Shown here: positions 33,825-42,845 of the stretch, piece after piece
How the letters are laid out: the number at the start of each line of letters is the position of its first letter
How positions within the stretch are numbered: position 1 is the stretch's first letter
NCBI RefSeq assembly: GCF_016591975.1
Contig: NZ_AP024169.1
Span: 3,015,001 to 3,079,000, forward strand
DNA: 64,000 nt
Source of the DNA: Anaeromicropila herbilytica
Lineage (GTDB): Bacteria; Bacillota; Clostridia; Lachnospirales; Lachnospiraceae
Reading direction: 5' to 3'
Notes under the pieces: model-generated
The model's input: only the letters and a program-made list of their open reading frames with translations
The model's database searches: none
What the model was told of the DNA's origin: nothing
Program-made: the position numbers and the translations under genes

Positions 33825-35240
33825 CTATGCAGGATATGATTTACTTTCCTTATGCGCTATAGTTTGATCAATTCCTGTTTCCCTCGCATCACGGAATTTA
33901 AAATATTCCAATGCCACTTGTGGAAATAACGCATAAGTCAGTACATCTTCCTCTTGCTTTTTCCATTGGGCCATTTCTTGTTCAATTTTATCAAGTTCAG
34001 GTTCTAACAAATCCGCAGGTCTACAGGTAATTGGCGTATCCTCACCGATAACTCTTGATTGAATATCCTTATTAAAAGGCTTTACTGTCTGACCATACTC
34101 ACCATGAAGAAGTGCTTTTGTCTCTTTCGTAACCATCTTATATCGTTCACCTGTAATTACATTTAAGACAGCCTGTGTTCCAACTATTTGACTTGAAGGT
34201 GTTACTAGTGGTGGCTCTCCAAAGTCCTTTCGAACTCTTGGCACTTCTTCTAGAACTTCATAATATTTATCACTTGCTTTTTGTTCTTTTAACTGTGATA
34301 CCAAGTTAGATAACATTCCACCAGGTACCTGATATAATAAGGTCTTAATATCAACACCCATTACCTTTGGGTTAAGCAATCCGCTTTGCAGTGCTTCCTC
34401 TTGCATTGGTCTAAAATAGTCTGCAATCTCAGCAAGTAATTTTTGATTGTATCCTGTATCAAAAGGGGTTCCCTTGAACGTCTCAACCATTACCTCTGTT
34501 GCTGGTTGACTCGTACCCATAGAAAACGGAGAAATAGCTGTATCAACAACATCACATCCAGCTTCTACAGCCTTCATATAAGTCATTGATGCAACTCCAC
34601 TTGTATAATGAGTATGTAATTGAAGAGGTATTTTTATAGCATTCTTTAGCTCCGTTACTAATTTTGTTGCTTCATATGGAACTAAGAGACCAGCCATATC
34701 TTTAATGCATATGGAGTCTGCTCCCATATCTTCAATCTGTTTGGCTAATGCTACATAATACTCGAGTGTATAAGCTTCTCCAAGTGTATATGAAATAGCT
34801 ACTTGTGCATGCCCCTTTTCTTTATTTGCCGCTTTAACAGCACATTCAAGATTTCTTATATCGTTAAACGCATCAAAGATTCGAATAATATCAATACCAT
34901 TTGCAAATGATTTTTGAACAAAATATTCTACCACATCATCTGCATAATGCCTATAACCCAATATATTCTGACCACGGAAAAGCATTTGAAGTTTTGTATT
35001 TTTAAAACCTTTACGAAGTAATCGAAGTCTCTCCCAAGGATCTTCTTTCAAAAATCTTAAAGATGCGTCAAATGTAGCTCCTCCCCAGCATTCAACGGAA
35101 TGATATCCCACCTGATCCATCTTATCTATAATTGGCAACATCTGTTCTGTTGTCATTCTTGTTGCAATAAGAGATTGATGTGCATCTCTAAGAATCGTCT
35201 CTGTTATTTTTAATGGTTTTTTATTTAATTCATTCATATA
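33825..35240 (-). CDS. oadA: Oxaloacetate/pyruvate carboxyltransferase alpha subunit (OadA/5S type)
   Basis: This carboxyltransferase moves CO2 between pyruvate/oxaloacetate and a biotin carrier. The TIM-barrel motifs are all there: TETILRDAHQSL (metal-binding Asp), WGGATFDASLRF, CIKDMAGLL (the Lys that becomes carboxylated) and QLHTHYTSG (metal-binding His pair). The conserved PYC/OadA domain follows, ending near 470. The C-terminal biotin domain of classic OadA is missing; biotin is carried by the separate protein in the same operon, as in 5S subunits of transcarboxylase. The ATG at 35240 begins MNELNKKPLK; its ribosome site is weak (GGGTG), and a longer frame to 35288 overlaps copy B of the intergenic repeat. 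It is the last gene of the operon. Confidence 0.94.
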   Translation of the reverse strand, partial: YMNELNKKPLKITETILRDAHQSLIATRMTTEQMLPIIDKMDQVGYHSVECWGGATFDASLRFLKEDPWERLRLLRKGFKNTKLQMLFRGQNILGYRHYADDVVEYFVQKSFANGIDIIRIFDAFNDIRNLECAVKAANKEKGHAQVAISYTLGEAYTLEYYVALAKQIEDMGADSICIKDMAGLLVPYEATKLVTELKNAIKIPLQLHTHYTSGVASMTYMKAVEAGCDVVDTAISPFSMGTSQPATEVMVETFKGTPFDTGYNQKLLAEIADYFRPMQEEALQSGLLNPKVMGVDIKTLLYQVPGGMLSNLVSQLKEQKASDKYYEVLEEVPRVRKDFGEPPLVTPSSQIVGTQAVLNVITGERYKMVTKETKALLHGEYGQTVKPFNKDIQSRVIGEDTPITCRPADLLEPELDKIEQEMAQWKKQEEDVLTYALFPQVALEYFKFRDARETGIDQTIAHKESKSYPA

Positions 35241-35282
35241 ATTAACACCCAGTACATAACACATCAGCTCTAGATGCGTTAC

Positions 35283-35350
35283 TGCCACAATAATAGGTTG
35301 AAAGAATCACAATGTGGCATATCCTTTCTTGATTTCATTTTCTTTCAACC
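35283..35350. repeat. Interleaved-stem (pseudoknot-type) intergenic repeat, copy B
   Basis: Between oadB and oadA. Blocks on the plus strand: TGCCACA (35283-35289), GGTTGAAAGAA (35296-35306), TGTGGCA (35313-35319), TTCTTTCAACC (35340-35350). Blocks 1+3 pair over 7 bp and 2+4 over 11 bp, both perfectly, in interlocked order. The stretch between blocks 3 and 4 (ATCCTTTCTTGATTTCATT) also matches copy A. Confidence 0.75.
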
Positions 35351-35365
35351 ATTCGCAATACATCG

Positions 35366-36517
35366 TCATTTCACTCCAAATATAGCCATAAACACACCAG
35401 CAGCAACTGCTGTTCCTATTACTCCTGCAACATTAGGGCCCATTGCATGCATTAATAAATAATTGGTTGGATCAGCTTGGCGCCCAACTTTTTGTGATAC
35501 CCTAGCTGACATAGGTACAGCAGATACCCCAGCTGAACCAATCAGAGGATTAATTTTACCTCCAGTAATTTTACACATTAATTTTCCAAACAAAACTCCC
35601 GCAGCAGTACTAATGCAAAATGCAATTAATCCAAGTCCAACTATTTTTAATGTTGTAACTTTCAAAAAGCTCTCAGCGCTTGTAGTAGCTCCCACCGATG
35701 TTCCAAGCATTATAACAACTATGTACATCAAAGCATTGGAGGCAGTTTCCTGCAATTGTTTTACCACTCCACACTCACGAAACAAGTTGCCTAGCATAAG
35801 CATTCCTATTAGTGGGGCAGTCGAAGGCAGTAATAGTACAACTACAATAGTAACAATTATTGGAAATAGTATTTTTTCCAATCTTGATACCTGTCTTAAT
35901 TGCACCATTTTAATTTCACGTTCCTTTTTAGTTGTTAATAATTTCATAATTGGCGGTTGGATAATAGGAACCAATGACATATAGGAATATGCTGCTACTG
36001 CAATTGCCCCTAGATATTTCGTTTCTCCTAACTTTCCAGCCAAATAAATAGAAGTAGGTCCATCAGCACCTCCTATGATTGAGATTGCCGCTGCTGCTTT
36101 ATCCGAGAATCCTATAATATTAGCAACGATGTATGTAAAAAATACGCCAAACTGTGCAGCTGCGCCTAATAAGAAGCTAGAAGGATTAGCAATTAATGGG
36201 CCAAAATCTGTCATAGCACCTACTCCAAGGAAAATTAAAGGTGGTAATATGCCCCATTCATCCAATATATAAAAATATCTTAATAAACCACCAATCCCAT
36301 TATCCGAATTGTTAATTGACATCATGATATCTGGAAATAAATTTACCAAAAGCATTCCAAAAGATATTGGAATAAGTAACAATGGTTCATAATCTTTTGC
36401 AATTGCAAGATATAAAAATAAAAGAGCTACTAGGATCATAATATAATTACCTAACTTTAGATGATAGAAACCAAACTGCTCTACTAAATTATTAAGCGTA
36501 TTTATTACATATTCCAT
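35366..36517 (-). CDS. oadB: Na+-pumping decarboxylase beta subunit OadB
   Basis: The beta subunit decarboxylates carboxybiotin in the membrane and couples this to Na+ export. It has about ten hydrophobic segments and the family signatures GVGAMTDFGPLIANPSSFLLG, the conserved IIGGADGPTSIYLAGKL with its Asp, PLIGMLMLGNLFRECGVV, and GSAGVSAVPMSARVSQ. It has 383 residues, near the usual 375-430. It follows the biotin carrier gene by 73 bases. The 77 bases to oadA hold repeat copy B. Confidence 0.96.
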   Translation of the reverse strand: MEYVINTLNNLVEQFGFYHLKLGNYIMILVALLFLYLAIAKDYEPLLLIPISFGMLLVNLFPDIMMSINNSDNGIGGLLRYFYILDEWGILPPLIFLGVGAMTDFGPLIANPSSFLLGAAAQFGVFFTYIVANIIGFSDKAAAAISIIGGADGPTSIYLAGKLGETKYLGAIAVAAYSYMSLVPIIQPPIMKLLTTKKEREIKMVQLRQVSRLEKILFPIIVTIVVVLLLPSTAPLIGMLMLGNLFRECGVVKQLQETASNALMYIVVIMLGTSVGATTSAESFLKVTTLKIVGLGLIAFCISTAAGVLFGKLMCKITGGKINPLIGSAGVSAVPMSARVSQKVGRQADPTNYLLMHAMGPNVAGVIGTAVAAGVFMAIFGVK

Positions 36518-36589
36518 TTGTTCTTTGGCCTCCTTGTATTAATCTTTATCTATATTTTTTGATATTCTTACCATGTTGTTATAACTCTT

Positions 36590-37054
36590 TCAATTCATAT
36601 AGGTTAGGATATCTCCGGATTCAACGTTATCCCCTGCTGATATAACAATAGATACAATTGTTCCATCTTCTGGCGCAACAATTTCATTTTCCATTTTCAT
36701 TGCTTCTAAGATAAACAATACATCCCCTCTTTTAACAGTCTGATTTATTTTAGCTTTAACCTCCAATATTTTTCCTGGCATAGGAGCACTCACAACCAAT
36801 TTTCCTGTCATATTACTCATTTCATGATTCTTAAAATTCTCCTCTTTCTTATCCTCATCAATAGAACTATTTATAATATCTTTTTTCACCGTTTCTTTAT
36901 TCATAGAGTCTTGGTTCTGATTATTGTTATTATCAATTTGTTTAGGTATAATACTAGTTCTATCCAGTGATGCTACTGGTGATTTATTTGTAGTTTCTTC
37001 AACAGCTACATCATAAGTTGTTCCATTCACCATTACAGTATAATATTTCATCAT
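36590..37054 (-). CDS. Biotin carboxyl carrier protein of the decarboxylase
   Basis: This 154-residue protein carries biotin between the carboxyltransferases and OadB. The C-terminal biotinyl domain (about 85-154) has the EAMKMENEI motif, with Lys120 as the biotin site. The N terminus (MKYYTVMVNGTTYDVAVEE) is the assembly region known from 1.3S and gamma-type carriers, and the middle is a flexible Asn/Lys/Glu-rich linker. Such carriers are called MmdC, GcdC or 1.3S in related operons. The ATG at 37051 (second Met) is equally likely. Confidence 0.93.
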   Translation of the reverse strand: MMKYYTVMVNGTTYDVAVEETTNKSPVASLDRTSIIPKQIDNNNNQNQDSMNKETVKKDIINSSIDEDKKEENFKNHEMSNMTGKLVVSAPMPGKILEVKAKINQTVKRGDVLFILEAMKMENEIVAPEDGTIVSIVISAGDNVESGDILTYMN

Positions 37055-37116
37055 TTTTAATCCTCCTAATAAGATTCTTATATTAATCCACCAAATATTG
37101 CGGATGTATCTCTTTC

Positions 37117-37503
37117 CTAATCAAAGTTCTTCCAACTGCTTACATTAGCTCTTTTAATACTTCGTACAACCAAACCATCAATTGGTACTTCATCTCCAAG
37201 GTAAGCCATTATTACTGCAGTAATAACTGCAACAAGTTCCTTATTCTGTGATAACTCTTCATTATCTGTAAAAGAAACGTCCGAATTTTCACATTTTTTA
37301 CTCAAAGACACTTGCTGATCTCTTTGAACCATTGACTTAGTTTTATCATCACTAATACTTTTCTCTATCATTTTGGGTACAAATTTTATTATATATATAA
37401 AAAAACTAATTAAAATTAGAACCAGAAATACAATAAGCATACCAAGTATAGTATTTAGAAGTGCATTATCCACATCCTCTATCAACAAGAATACCTCATT
37501 CAT
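37117..37503 (-). CDS. Oxaloacetate decarboxylase gamma-type subunit OadG
   Basis: A 128-residue membrane-anchoring subunit: one N-terminal helix (NTILGMLIVFLVLILISFFIYII), then a charged linker and a C-terminal DEVPIDGLVVRSIKRANVSSW. OadG/MmdD proteins hold the soluble alpha subunit to OadB. The stretch LVAVITAVIMAYLGDE is the conserved piece found in gamma/delta subunits of Clostridial decarboxylases. It starts 13 bases after mmdA. Confidence 0.88.
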   Translation of the reverse strand: MNEVFLLIEDVDNALLNTILGMLIVFLVLILISFFIYIIKFVPKMIEKSISDDKTKSMVQRDQQVSLSKKCENSDVSFTDNEELSQNKELVAVITAVIMAYLGDEVPIDGLVVRSIKRANVSSWKNFD

Positions 37504-37516
37504 TATCTCACCTCAT

Positions 37517-38944
37517 TTATATTGTTCCATGTTTTTTTCTTGGACGAGTTTCTCTTTTGGAGTATAACATGTCAAATGTATAGATTAGTTCTTTCCTCGT
37601 AGACGAAATCTCTATAATGCTATCAACATATCCTCTCTTAGCAGCAGCAATTGGACTAATCTGCTTCTCTTCATACTCACCTGCTTTTGTATCTAAATAT
37701 AATAGCTTGTCTGTTGAAGCATTAATTTCATCTTCATATATAATGCTAGTTGCTATTTTGGAATCCATCATACCAATTTTAGAATCTTTATACGAAAATA
37801 CAATATCTGCTCCAATATGTTTTGAATTCATAGTTAAATAGGCACTTCCAAACGCTTTTCCTACAATTAAATTAATCTTTGGTACAGTTGCATTAGCAAA
37901 TGCATAAGTCAGTTTTGCTGCAGCAGATGCAATTGTTTTTTCTTCTTCACTATCCGCCAAGTATCCTGAAACATCTGTTAACGTTAACAAAGGTATTTCA
38001 AATGCATCACAAAAACGAACAAAACGTTCTGCTTTATAACAACCCTCAGTTGATAGAAACGCATCACCTTTCTCTTCATTCCTATGATTAGCAACTACTC
38101 CTATTGTTCTACCATTCAACTTAATGAACCCAATTACCATTTGCTTTTCGTAATTTTCTTTTATTTCATAAAAATATTGTTTATCCGATACCTCATATAG
38201 TAGATCTTTCACATCATTATTAACTTCTATATTATGTATCATACGATTTATATCATCTGTACTCTCCTCAGTAGTACACCCTTCTGAATTATTCGAAGGC
38301 AATATATCAATCAACTCTCTTACCTTAACAAATAAATTACTTTCGTCATCTAACACCATATCAGCATTTCCAGATGCTTCTCTAAATTCTGATGTAGTTG
38401 TATCATATGTAACCGAATGTTCAAAATTAAGTGTATTAGGAGGATTCACAAAAAGCTTTGCCGCATTTTTTGATAAATATGTAAAATCAGTCAGTGCAGT
38501 TGATATCGCAACTCCACCTCCACACATTCCACATACAACTGATATCTGAGGAATAATACCAGATGCTATACTTTGCTTTAGATATACTCCTCCAAAACCT
38601 TCTAGTGCATCGGTAGCTTCTTGAAGTCTAAATCCAGCACAATCGATTATTCCTATAATTGGTGCTCCAGTCTTAAGTGCCAAATCATATAAGTTCTGAA
38701 TCTTCCTTGCATGCATTTCTCCAATCGAACCACCAAGTATTTTTGGTTCTTGACTATATACATAAACAAGTTTCTGGTTGATCGTTCCATACCCTGTTAT
38801 AACACCATCTGCTGGCGCTTCTTTTTCCATTAGATTATAGTCTGTATTTCTTTTGGTAACAAATGCACCTATTTCTACAAAACTATTTGTATCAAGCAAG
38901 GTGTCAATCCTAGCTCTTGCTGTTATACTGATAGTATCATTCAT
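37517..38944 (-). CDS. mmdA: Acyl-CoA carboxyltransferase (MmdA/12S type)
   Basis: This biotin-dependent carboxyltransferase acts on (methyl)malonyl-CoA or a related acyl-CoA. The two crotonase-like halves are visible, with oxyanion-hole glycines in CGMCGGGVAIS and GKAFGSAYLTM, and ADGVITGYGTI and QEPKILGGSIGEMHARKI in the N half. About 475 residues, a little shorter than the 510-520 of typical MmdA. ATGGAGGG precedes the ATG at 38944; the longer frame to 38974 overlaps that site. As first gene of the operon with oadG, biotin carrier, oadB and oadA, it suggests either methylmalonyl-CoA decarboxylase or a transcarboxylase function. Substrate cannot be fixed from sequence. Confidence 0.92.
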   Translation of the reverse strand: MNDTISITARARIDTLLDTNSFVEIGAFVTKRNTDYNLMEKEAPADGVITGYGTINQKLVYVYSQEPKILGGSIGEMHARKIQNLYDLALKTGAPIIGIIDCAGFRLQEATDALEGFGGVYLKQSIASGIIPQISVVCGMCGGGVAISTALTDFTYLSKNAAKLFVNPPNTLNFEHSVTYDTTTSEFREASGNADMVLDDESNLFVKVRELIDILPSNNSEGCTTEESTDDINRMIHNIEVNNDVKDLLYEVSDKQYFYEIKENYEKQMVIGFIKLNGRTIGVVANHRNEEKGDAFLSTEGCYKAERFVRFCDAFEIPLLTLTDVSGYLADSEEEKTIASAAAKLTYAFANATVPKINLIVGKAFGSAYLTMNSKHIGADIVFSYKDSKIGMMDSKIATSIIYEDEINASTDKLLYLDTKAGEYEEKQISPIAAAKRGYVDSIIEISSTRKELIYTFDMLYSKRETRPRKKHGTI

Positions 38945-38988
38945 AAAAAGCCCTCCATTTATTCTGATATCCAATTTCTGTAAATATT

Positions 38989-39017
38989 ATTGTAGCCTAT
39001 TTTCCAATATTTTTCAA
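38989..39017 (-). promoter_or_regulatory. Promoter of the mmdA-oadA operon
   Basis: TTGAAA (39017-39012), 17-base spacer, TACAAT (38994-38989) on the minus strand, with the start about 40 bases before the mmdA ATG. Between it and the glcT terminator (39018-39195) the sequence is AT-rich with nothing else visible. Confidence 0.72.
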
Positions 39018-39199
39018 TATTTATTTCATTTTCATTAAATTTCTTTTTGGTATTTTCGATATTATTTACGATTTTTCTACCATTTTCTTATAGATAATTA
39101 ACAAATATATTTTATATCACAATTCTACAAATTGTTAATTTAATATAATATGTAACAAATAGTTTATGCATTATGTATAGTAGAGAATATTTTTACAGC

Positions 39200-39246
39200 A
39201 AAAAAAGAAGCCAATTTGGTAATCAATTTTACCGAATTGGCTTCTA
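39200..39246 (-). terminator. Terminator of the ptsG-crr-glcT operon
   Basis: Minus strand: AAGCCAATTCGGTAAAATT and GATTACCAAATTGGCTT form a long stem followed by CTTTTTTT. Confidence 0.92.
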
Positions 39247-39268
39247 AACTAAATATTCAAATATTTTA

Positions 39269-40108
39269 TTATTCTTCTTTTTGTTCTAAGTTTCTAACTC
39301 TTTCTATATGAATTGCTAAATAGCCAACCTCTACATCAGAAAATTCTTTGCGAAACTCTTTAGACAACTGCTTGCAGACATCTTCTGCTACTTGATAAGA
39401 ATACGGAAATTCTTTTTTCATATAAGGACTCATATCAAGATTCAATACTTCACCTTTCATAACTCTTGCCACCATATACTTAATATGACTCATTAAACGG
39501 TTATAGGATAAAGAATTAATATCAATTTTTATATTGAATTCATTTTCAATCTTTTCAATAGTTTCTCTCACAATAATCGCTACTCGCATCGATTGAGAAA
39601 CTCGCTCCTCACTTAAGGCTGAATGAATGTGAAGCGTAATATACCCTACTTCATCATCATTTATATCATATCCTGTCATCTCTTTGATAATTGCTTTACC
39701 TTTAAGAGCAACTTCATATTCTTCCTCAAAAAGCGCTTTAATGTCCAATGCAAATGGATTACTAACAAGCATGTTATTTTTAATTCGTTCAATCGAAAAA
39801 GCAATGTGGTCCGCAAGGGGAATCAAAATATTATTATCTACTTTTCCGAATTTTTTCTCAGCAACTAAAATAATTTCATGCGTAATATCTAAAAAGATAG
39901 GGTCAACACTATTTATTATATTTATTGATGATCCTTTTTCAGAATCTTCTTGTAACCCATATCTTTTTGCATCTTCAATATTCGAAAAAATCTCATCTTT
40001 TTTGAATTGAAAGCCAATTCCTTTTCCTATGAATATTATTTCCTTTTTATCCTCTTTATTAAGTGCTAATATTCCATTATTATTTAATACTTTAATCACT
40101 TGAAACAT
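39269..40108 (-). CDS. glcT: BglG/GlcT-family transcription antiterminator
   Basis: This RNA-binding protein stops early termination of PTS operons. The N-terminal CAT RNA-binding domain (1-55) starts FQVIKVLNNNGILALN. Two PRD regulatory domains follow with the expected histidines (LADHIAFSIERI, YITLHIHSAL; LMSHIKYMVARV, YLAIHIERV), which are phosphorylated by PTS proteins. It is the last gene of the ptsG-crr-glcT operon, and a matching antiterminator RNA site lies in front of ptsG (42616-42650). The RNA sequence is of the ptsG/GlcT type, so autoregulation by glucose supply is the best inference. LicT-type specificity cannot be fully excluded. The start overlaps no other gene; 28 bases separate it from crr. 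Confidence 0.93.
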   Translation of the reverse strand: MFQVIKVLNNNGILALNKEDKKEIIFIGKGIGFQFKKDEIFSNIEDAKRYGLQEDSEKGSSINIINSVDPIFLDITHEIILVAEKKFGKVDNNILIPLADHIAFSIERIKNNMLVSNPFALDIKALFEEEYEVALKGKAIIKEMTGYDINDDEVGYITLHIHSALSEERVSQSMRVAIIVRETIEKIENEFNIKIDINSLSYNRLMSHIKYMVARVMKGEVLNLDMSPYMKKEFPYSYQVAEDVCKQLSKEFRKEFSDVEVGYLAIHIERVRNLEQKEE

Positions 40109-40136
40109 TCGTTGTTCCCCTTTGGTCTACCTGAAA

Positions 40137-40613
40137 TTAAACAATTGAAAATATATCTTCACTTGCTGAAACATCACCAGTTTTTTGAATTTTTATTGTT
40201 TGTTTATCATTTAAATTAGTTACAATGAAAGGTGTTGCGATAGATTCAGCATTATCTTTGATATATTCTAAATCAAATTCTAATAATTTATCACCTTTTT
40301 TAACGCTATCGCCTTCATTTACTAACATTTTAAAACCTTGTCCATCTAATTTAACAGTTTCAATACCTACATGAATTAATAACTCAATTTCTGAATCTGT
40401 TTTTAATCCAAGCGCATGATTCGTTGGAAATACAAATGCAACAGTGGCATCACAAGGTGCATATACTACACCATCTGTAGGAAAGATAACAATTCCATCA
40501 CCCATCATTTTTTCAGCAAATGCTGGATCAGGAGTTTCTGTTATTGATGCTACTCTTCCTTTTATAGGACAACAAAATACTTCTTCTTTTTTCTTCTTAC
40601 TAAATAATCCCAT
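40137..40613 (-). CDS. crr: PTS glucose IIA component (Crr-like)
   Basis: A 158-residue phospho-carrier that passes phosphate from HPr to the IIB domain. Active-site His is in LLIHVGIETVKLDGQGF (about residue 81 from this start), with the second conserved His in FPTNHALGLKT. The head MGLFSKKKKEEVF resembles other stand-alone IIA-glc proteins. A longer frame reaches 40634, but the ATG at 40613 follows AAAGGAG. It is separate from PtsG, which here has only the IIC and IIB domains. Confidence 0.95.
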   Translation of the reverse strand: MGLFSKKKKEEVFCCPIKGRVASITETPDPAFAEKMMGDGIVIFPTDGVVYAPCDATVAFVFPTNHALGLKTDSEIELLIHVGIETVKLDGQGFKMLVNEGDSVKKGDKLLEFDLEYIKDNAESIATPFIVTNLNDKQTIKIQKTGDVSASEDIFSIV

Positions 40614-40795
40614 TTTAATCTCCTTTAATATCAATAAATCACAAATATTGGTTTGATTATGTATTATCCTCTCGTAATTAATTATTATACATCTAAAATG
40701 TATATTACGCTAGCAACAATTTAATCAAACCAATACTATATTATTTCTACTTATAATAACCTAATTATCTATTAACCAATATTTATCCTATAGGA

Positions 40796-42397
40796 TTATT
40801 TTCCTAAATAATCTTCTAAATTTGATTTAATAACCGATACTCTAGGTCCATAAATTACTTGAACGCCTTGTCCTTTTTTAATTACACCAGCTGCACCAGA
40901 TTGTTTTAAGACATCTTCTTTTACTAAATCTGAATTTTTAACCGTACATCTTAATCTAGTAGCACAGCAATCTAAATCCGAGATATTATCTGCTCCACCA
41001 AGACCTTCTGTAATTAATTTTGAAACTGTTTCAGAATCATCTGCATTACTTCCTTTACTTGCAGCATTTGCTTTTGCTTCATTTAGATCTTTTCTAGTAT
41101 ATAATTTAGTTTCTTCTGTATCATCTTCACGACCTGGTGTCTTGTAGTTGAATTTCTTAATTAAGAATGAGAATAAGAAATAATAAACTACGAAGTATAC
41201 TATACCAACGATTACAACCCAGATCCAGTTAGTCTTTGCATTACCTTGTAAGATACCGAATAATGTTAAGTCGATTAAACCACCTGAGAATGTCATACCT
41301 ACACCAACATGGAAAATATGCATTAACATGAATGATAAACCAGCTAAAATACTATGAACAACATATAATAATGGAGCTACGAATAAGAATGTAAATTCGA
41401 TTGGCTCAGTGATACCAGTTAACATAGCAGTAATTGCTGCTGATAATAAAAGACCACCAGCGATTTTTTTCTTTTCTGGTCTTGCTGTTTTGTACATAGC
41501 AAGAGCTGCACCAGGTAAACCAAAGATCATGAATGGGAATTTACCAGCCATAAATCTTGTTGCTTCAACACTGAATTTTGTTGTATGTGGATCAGCTAAT
41601 TGTGCGAAGAAGATATTTTGTGCACCTTCAATAACTTTTCCACCAACTTCTAATTTACCGCCTACACCTGTTTGCCAGAATGGTAAGTAGAATACATGAT
41701 GTAAACCAAACGGAATTAAAGCACGTTCAATAATACCGTAGATCCATGTTCCAGCATAACCAGAACCACGAACTAAATCACCTAATGCATAGATACCGCT
41801 TTGAATTGTTGGCCATACAAAGAACATAAGAATACCAACAAAAAGGTAAGTAATAGCACTAATAATTGGAACGAATCTTGTACCACCAAAGAATGATAAT
41901 ACTTGAGGTAATTCTATTTTATAAAATCTATTGTGTAATGCTGCAACACCTAAGCCTACAACAATACCACCAAATACACCCATTTGTAATGAGTTAATAC
42001 CTACTACAGTTGCGGTAGAACCAGAAGGTAATGTTTTTGCAACATCAGTAATATCTAACATCGCGCTAATAGCTGTATGCATGATAAAGAATGCAATTGC
42101 ACCAGATAATGCTGCAACTTCTTTTTCTTTCTTAGCCATACCGATTGCAACACCGATAGCAAAGATTAGTGGTAAGTTAGCAAATACGATATCACCACAT
42201 CTACTTAATACAGTTAAAAATGAATTTAATAAAGTACCTTTACCTAAAATACCTGTTAAATGGTAAGCTTTTACCATTGTCTCGTTCGTAAATGATCCAC
42301 CTATTCCTAAGAATAGACCAGCTACTGGTAAAATTGCGATTGGAAGCATGAATGAACGTCCAACACGTTGCAATACACCAAATATTTTATCTTTCAT
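40796..42397 (-). CDS. ptsG: PTS glucose-type IICB component
   Basis: A membrane permease that imports and phosphorylates glucose or a close sugar. The IIC domain (about 1-410) has eight to ten helices and the motifs GRSFMLPIAILPVAG, GLHHVFYLPFWQTG and ITEPIEFTFLFVAPLLYV. The IIB domain (about 450-533) has the phospho-Cys in DCCATRLRCTV (Cys480 in the longest frame). The ATG at 42397 follows AAGGAGAG with the best spacing; an ATG at 42403 lies too near. N-acetylglucosamine is the main alternative substrate, since the IIC families are close. Expression is controlled by the antiterminator/terminator pair upstream. Confidence 0.95.
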   Translation of the reverse strand: MKDKIFGVLQRVGRSFMLPIAILPVAGLFLGIGGSFTNETMVKAYHLTGILGKGTLLNSFLTVLSRCGDIVFANLPLIFAIGVAIGMAKKEKEVAALSGAIAFFIMHTAISAMLDITDVAKTLPSGSTATVVGINSLQMGVFGGIVVGLGVAALHNRFYKIELPQVLSFFGGTRFVPIISAITYLFVGILMFFVWPTIQSGIYALGDLVRGSGYAGTWIYGIIERALIPFGLHHVFYLPFWQTGVGGKLEVGGKVIEGAQNIFFAQLADPHTTKFSVEATRFMAGKFPFMIFGLPGAALAMYKTARPEKKKIAGGLLLSAAITAMLTGITEPIEFTFLFVAPLLYVVHSILAGLSFMLMHIFHVGVGMTFSGGLIDLTLFGILQGNAKTNWIWVVIVGIVYFVVYYFLFSFLIKKFNYKTPGREDDTEETKLYTRKDLNEAKANAASKGSNADDSETVSKLITEGLGGADNISDLDCCATRLRCTVKNSDLVKEDVLKQSGAAGVIKKGQGVQVIYGPRVSVIKSNLEDYLGK

Positions 42398-42572
42398 CGT
42401 CATCTCTCCTTAATTTTAATGATTTTCTATATTCTTACGAATGTATAGAAATATTAAAAAATACGTTATGATTATTTTCTACCTTTTTTCAAAAAATAAA
42501 CTGGTAGATTAATCTGATGATGAATTGTGTTTTGTTTCGATCTTTTTAAATTCTTTGGCGCCTTATAAGGAA

Positions 42573-42628
42573 TAAAAAAAGACATTAATATTCACAAATC
42601 ACCGATTGGTTTATGAATAGTTAATGCC
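42573..42628 (-). terminator. Attenuator terminator in the ptsG leader
   Basis: Minus strand: GGCATTAACTATTCATAAA pairs with TTTGTGAATATTAATGTC, followed by seven T residues. Its first arm overlaps the antiterminator RNA by about 13 bases, so the two folds exclude each other. Confidence 0.92.
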
Positions 42629-42650
42629 TGCTTTCCAGTTACACACTATT
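42616..42650 (-). promoter_or_regulatory. Ribonucleic antiterminator (RAT) for GlcT
   Basis: Minus strand: outer stem AATAGT/ACTATT, with internal GTGTAACTG...CAGGCATTA as in B. subtilis ptsG-type RAT sequences; GAAAG caps the inner CTG/CAG stem. Binding of unphosphorylated GlcT would stabilise this hairpin and prevent the terminator. Confidence 0.88.
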
Positions 42651-42658
42651 GTAAATAC

Positions 42659-42687
42659 ATCATAACAATATTATTAAAAAAAGTCAA
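42659..42687 (-). promoter_or_regulatory. Promoter of ptsG-crr-glcT
   Basis: TTGACT (42687-42682), 17-base spacer, TATGAT (42664-42659) on the minus strand. Transcription starts only a few bases before the RAT, as is usual for these leaders. The part of the 442-base gap nearer to lacI (42688-42845) is T-rich and holds nothing further. Confidence 0.8.
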
Positions 42688-42845
42688 GTTATTTTTAATA
42701 ATAATTTTTGTTTTTTTATATTTTTTTTAGATTCTTTGCCTATTACAAATATTTTATTGATGTAATTTGCAAAATAATACAAAATTATTCAACATATATG
42801 TCTTTATAAATGAATATTTTTCTGTCATTTTACACAAAAACCGTT

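Noticed and set aside
35463..35984. 173-codon frame on the plus strand
   Set aside because: It is antisense to the well-supported oadB gene and its composition mirrors hydrophobic codons of that gene.
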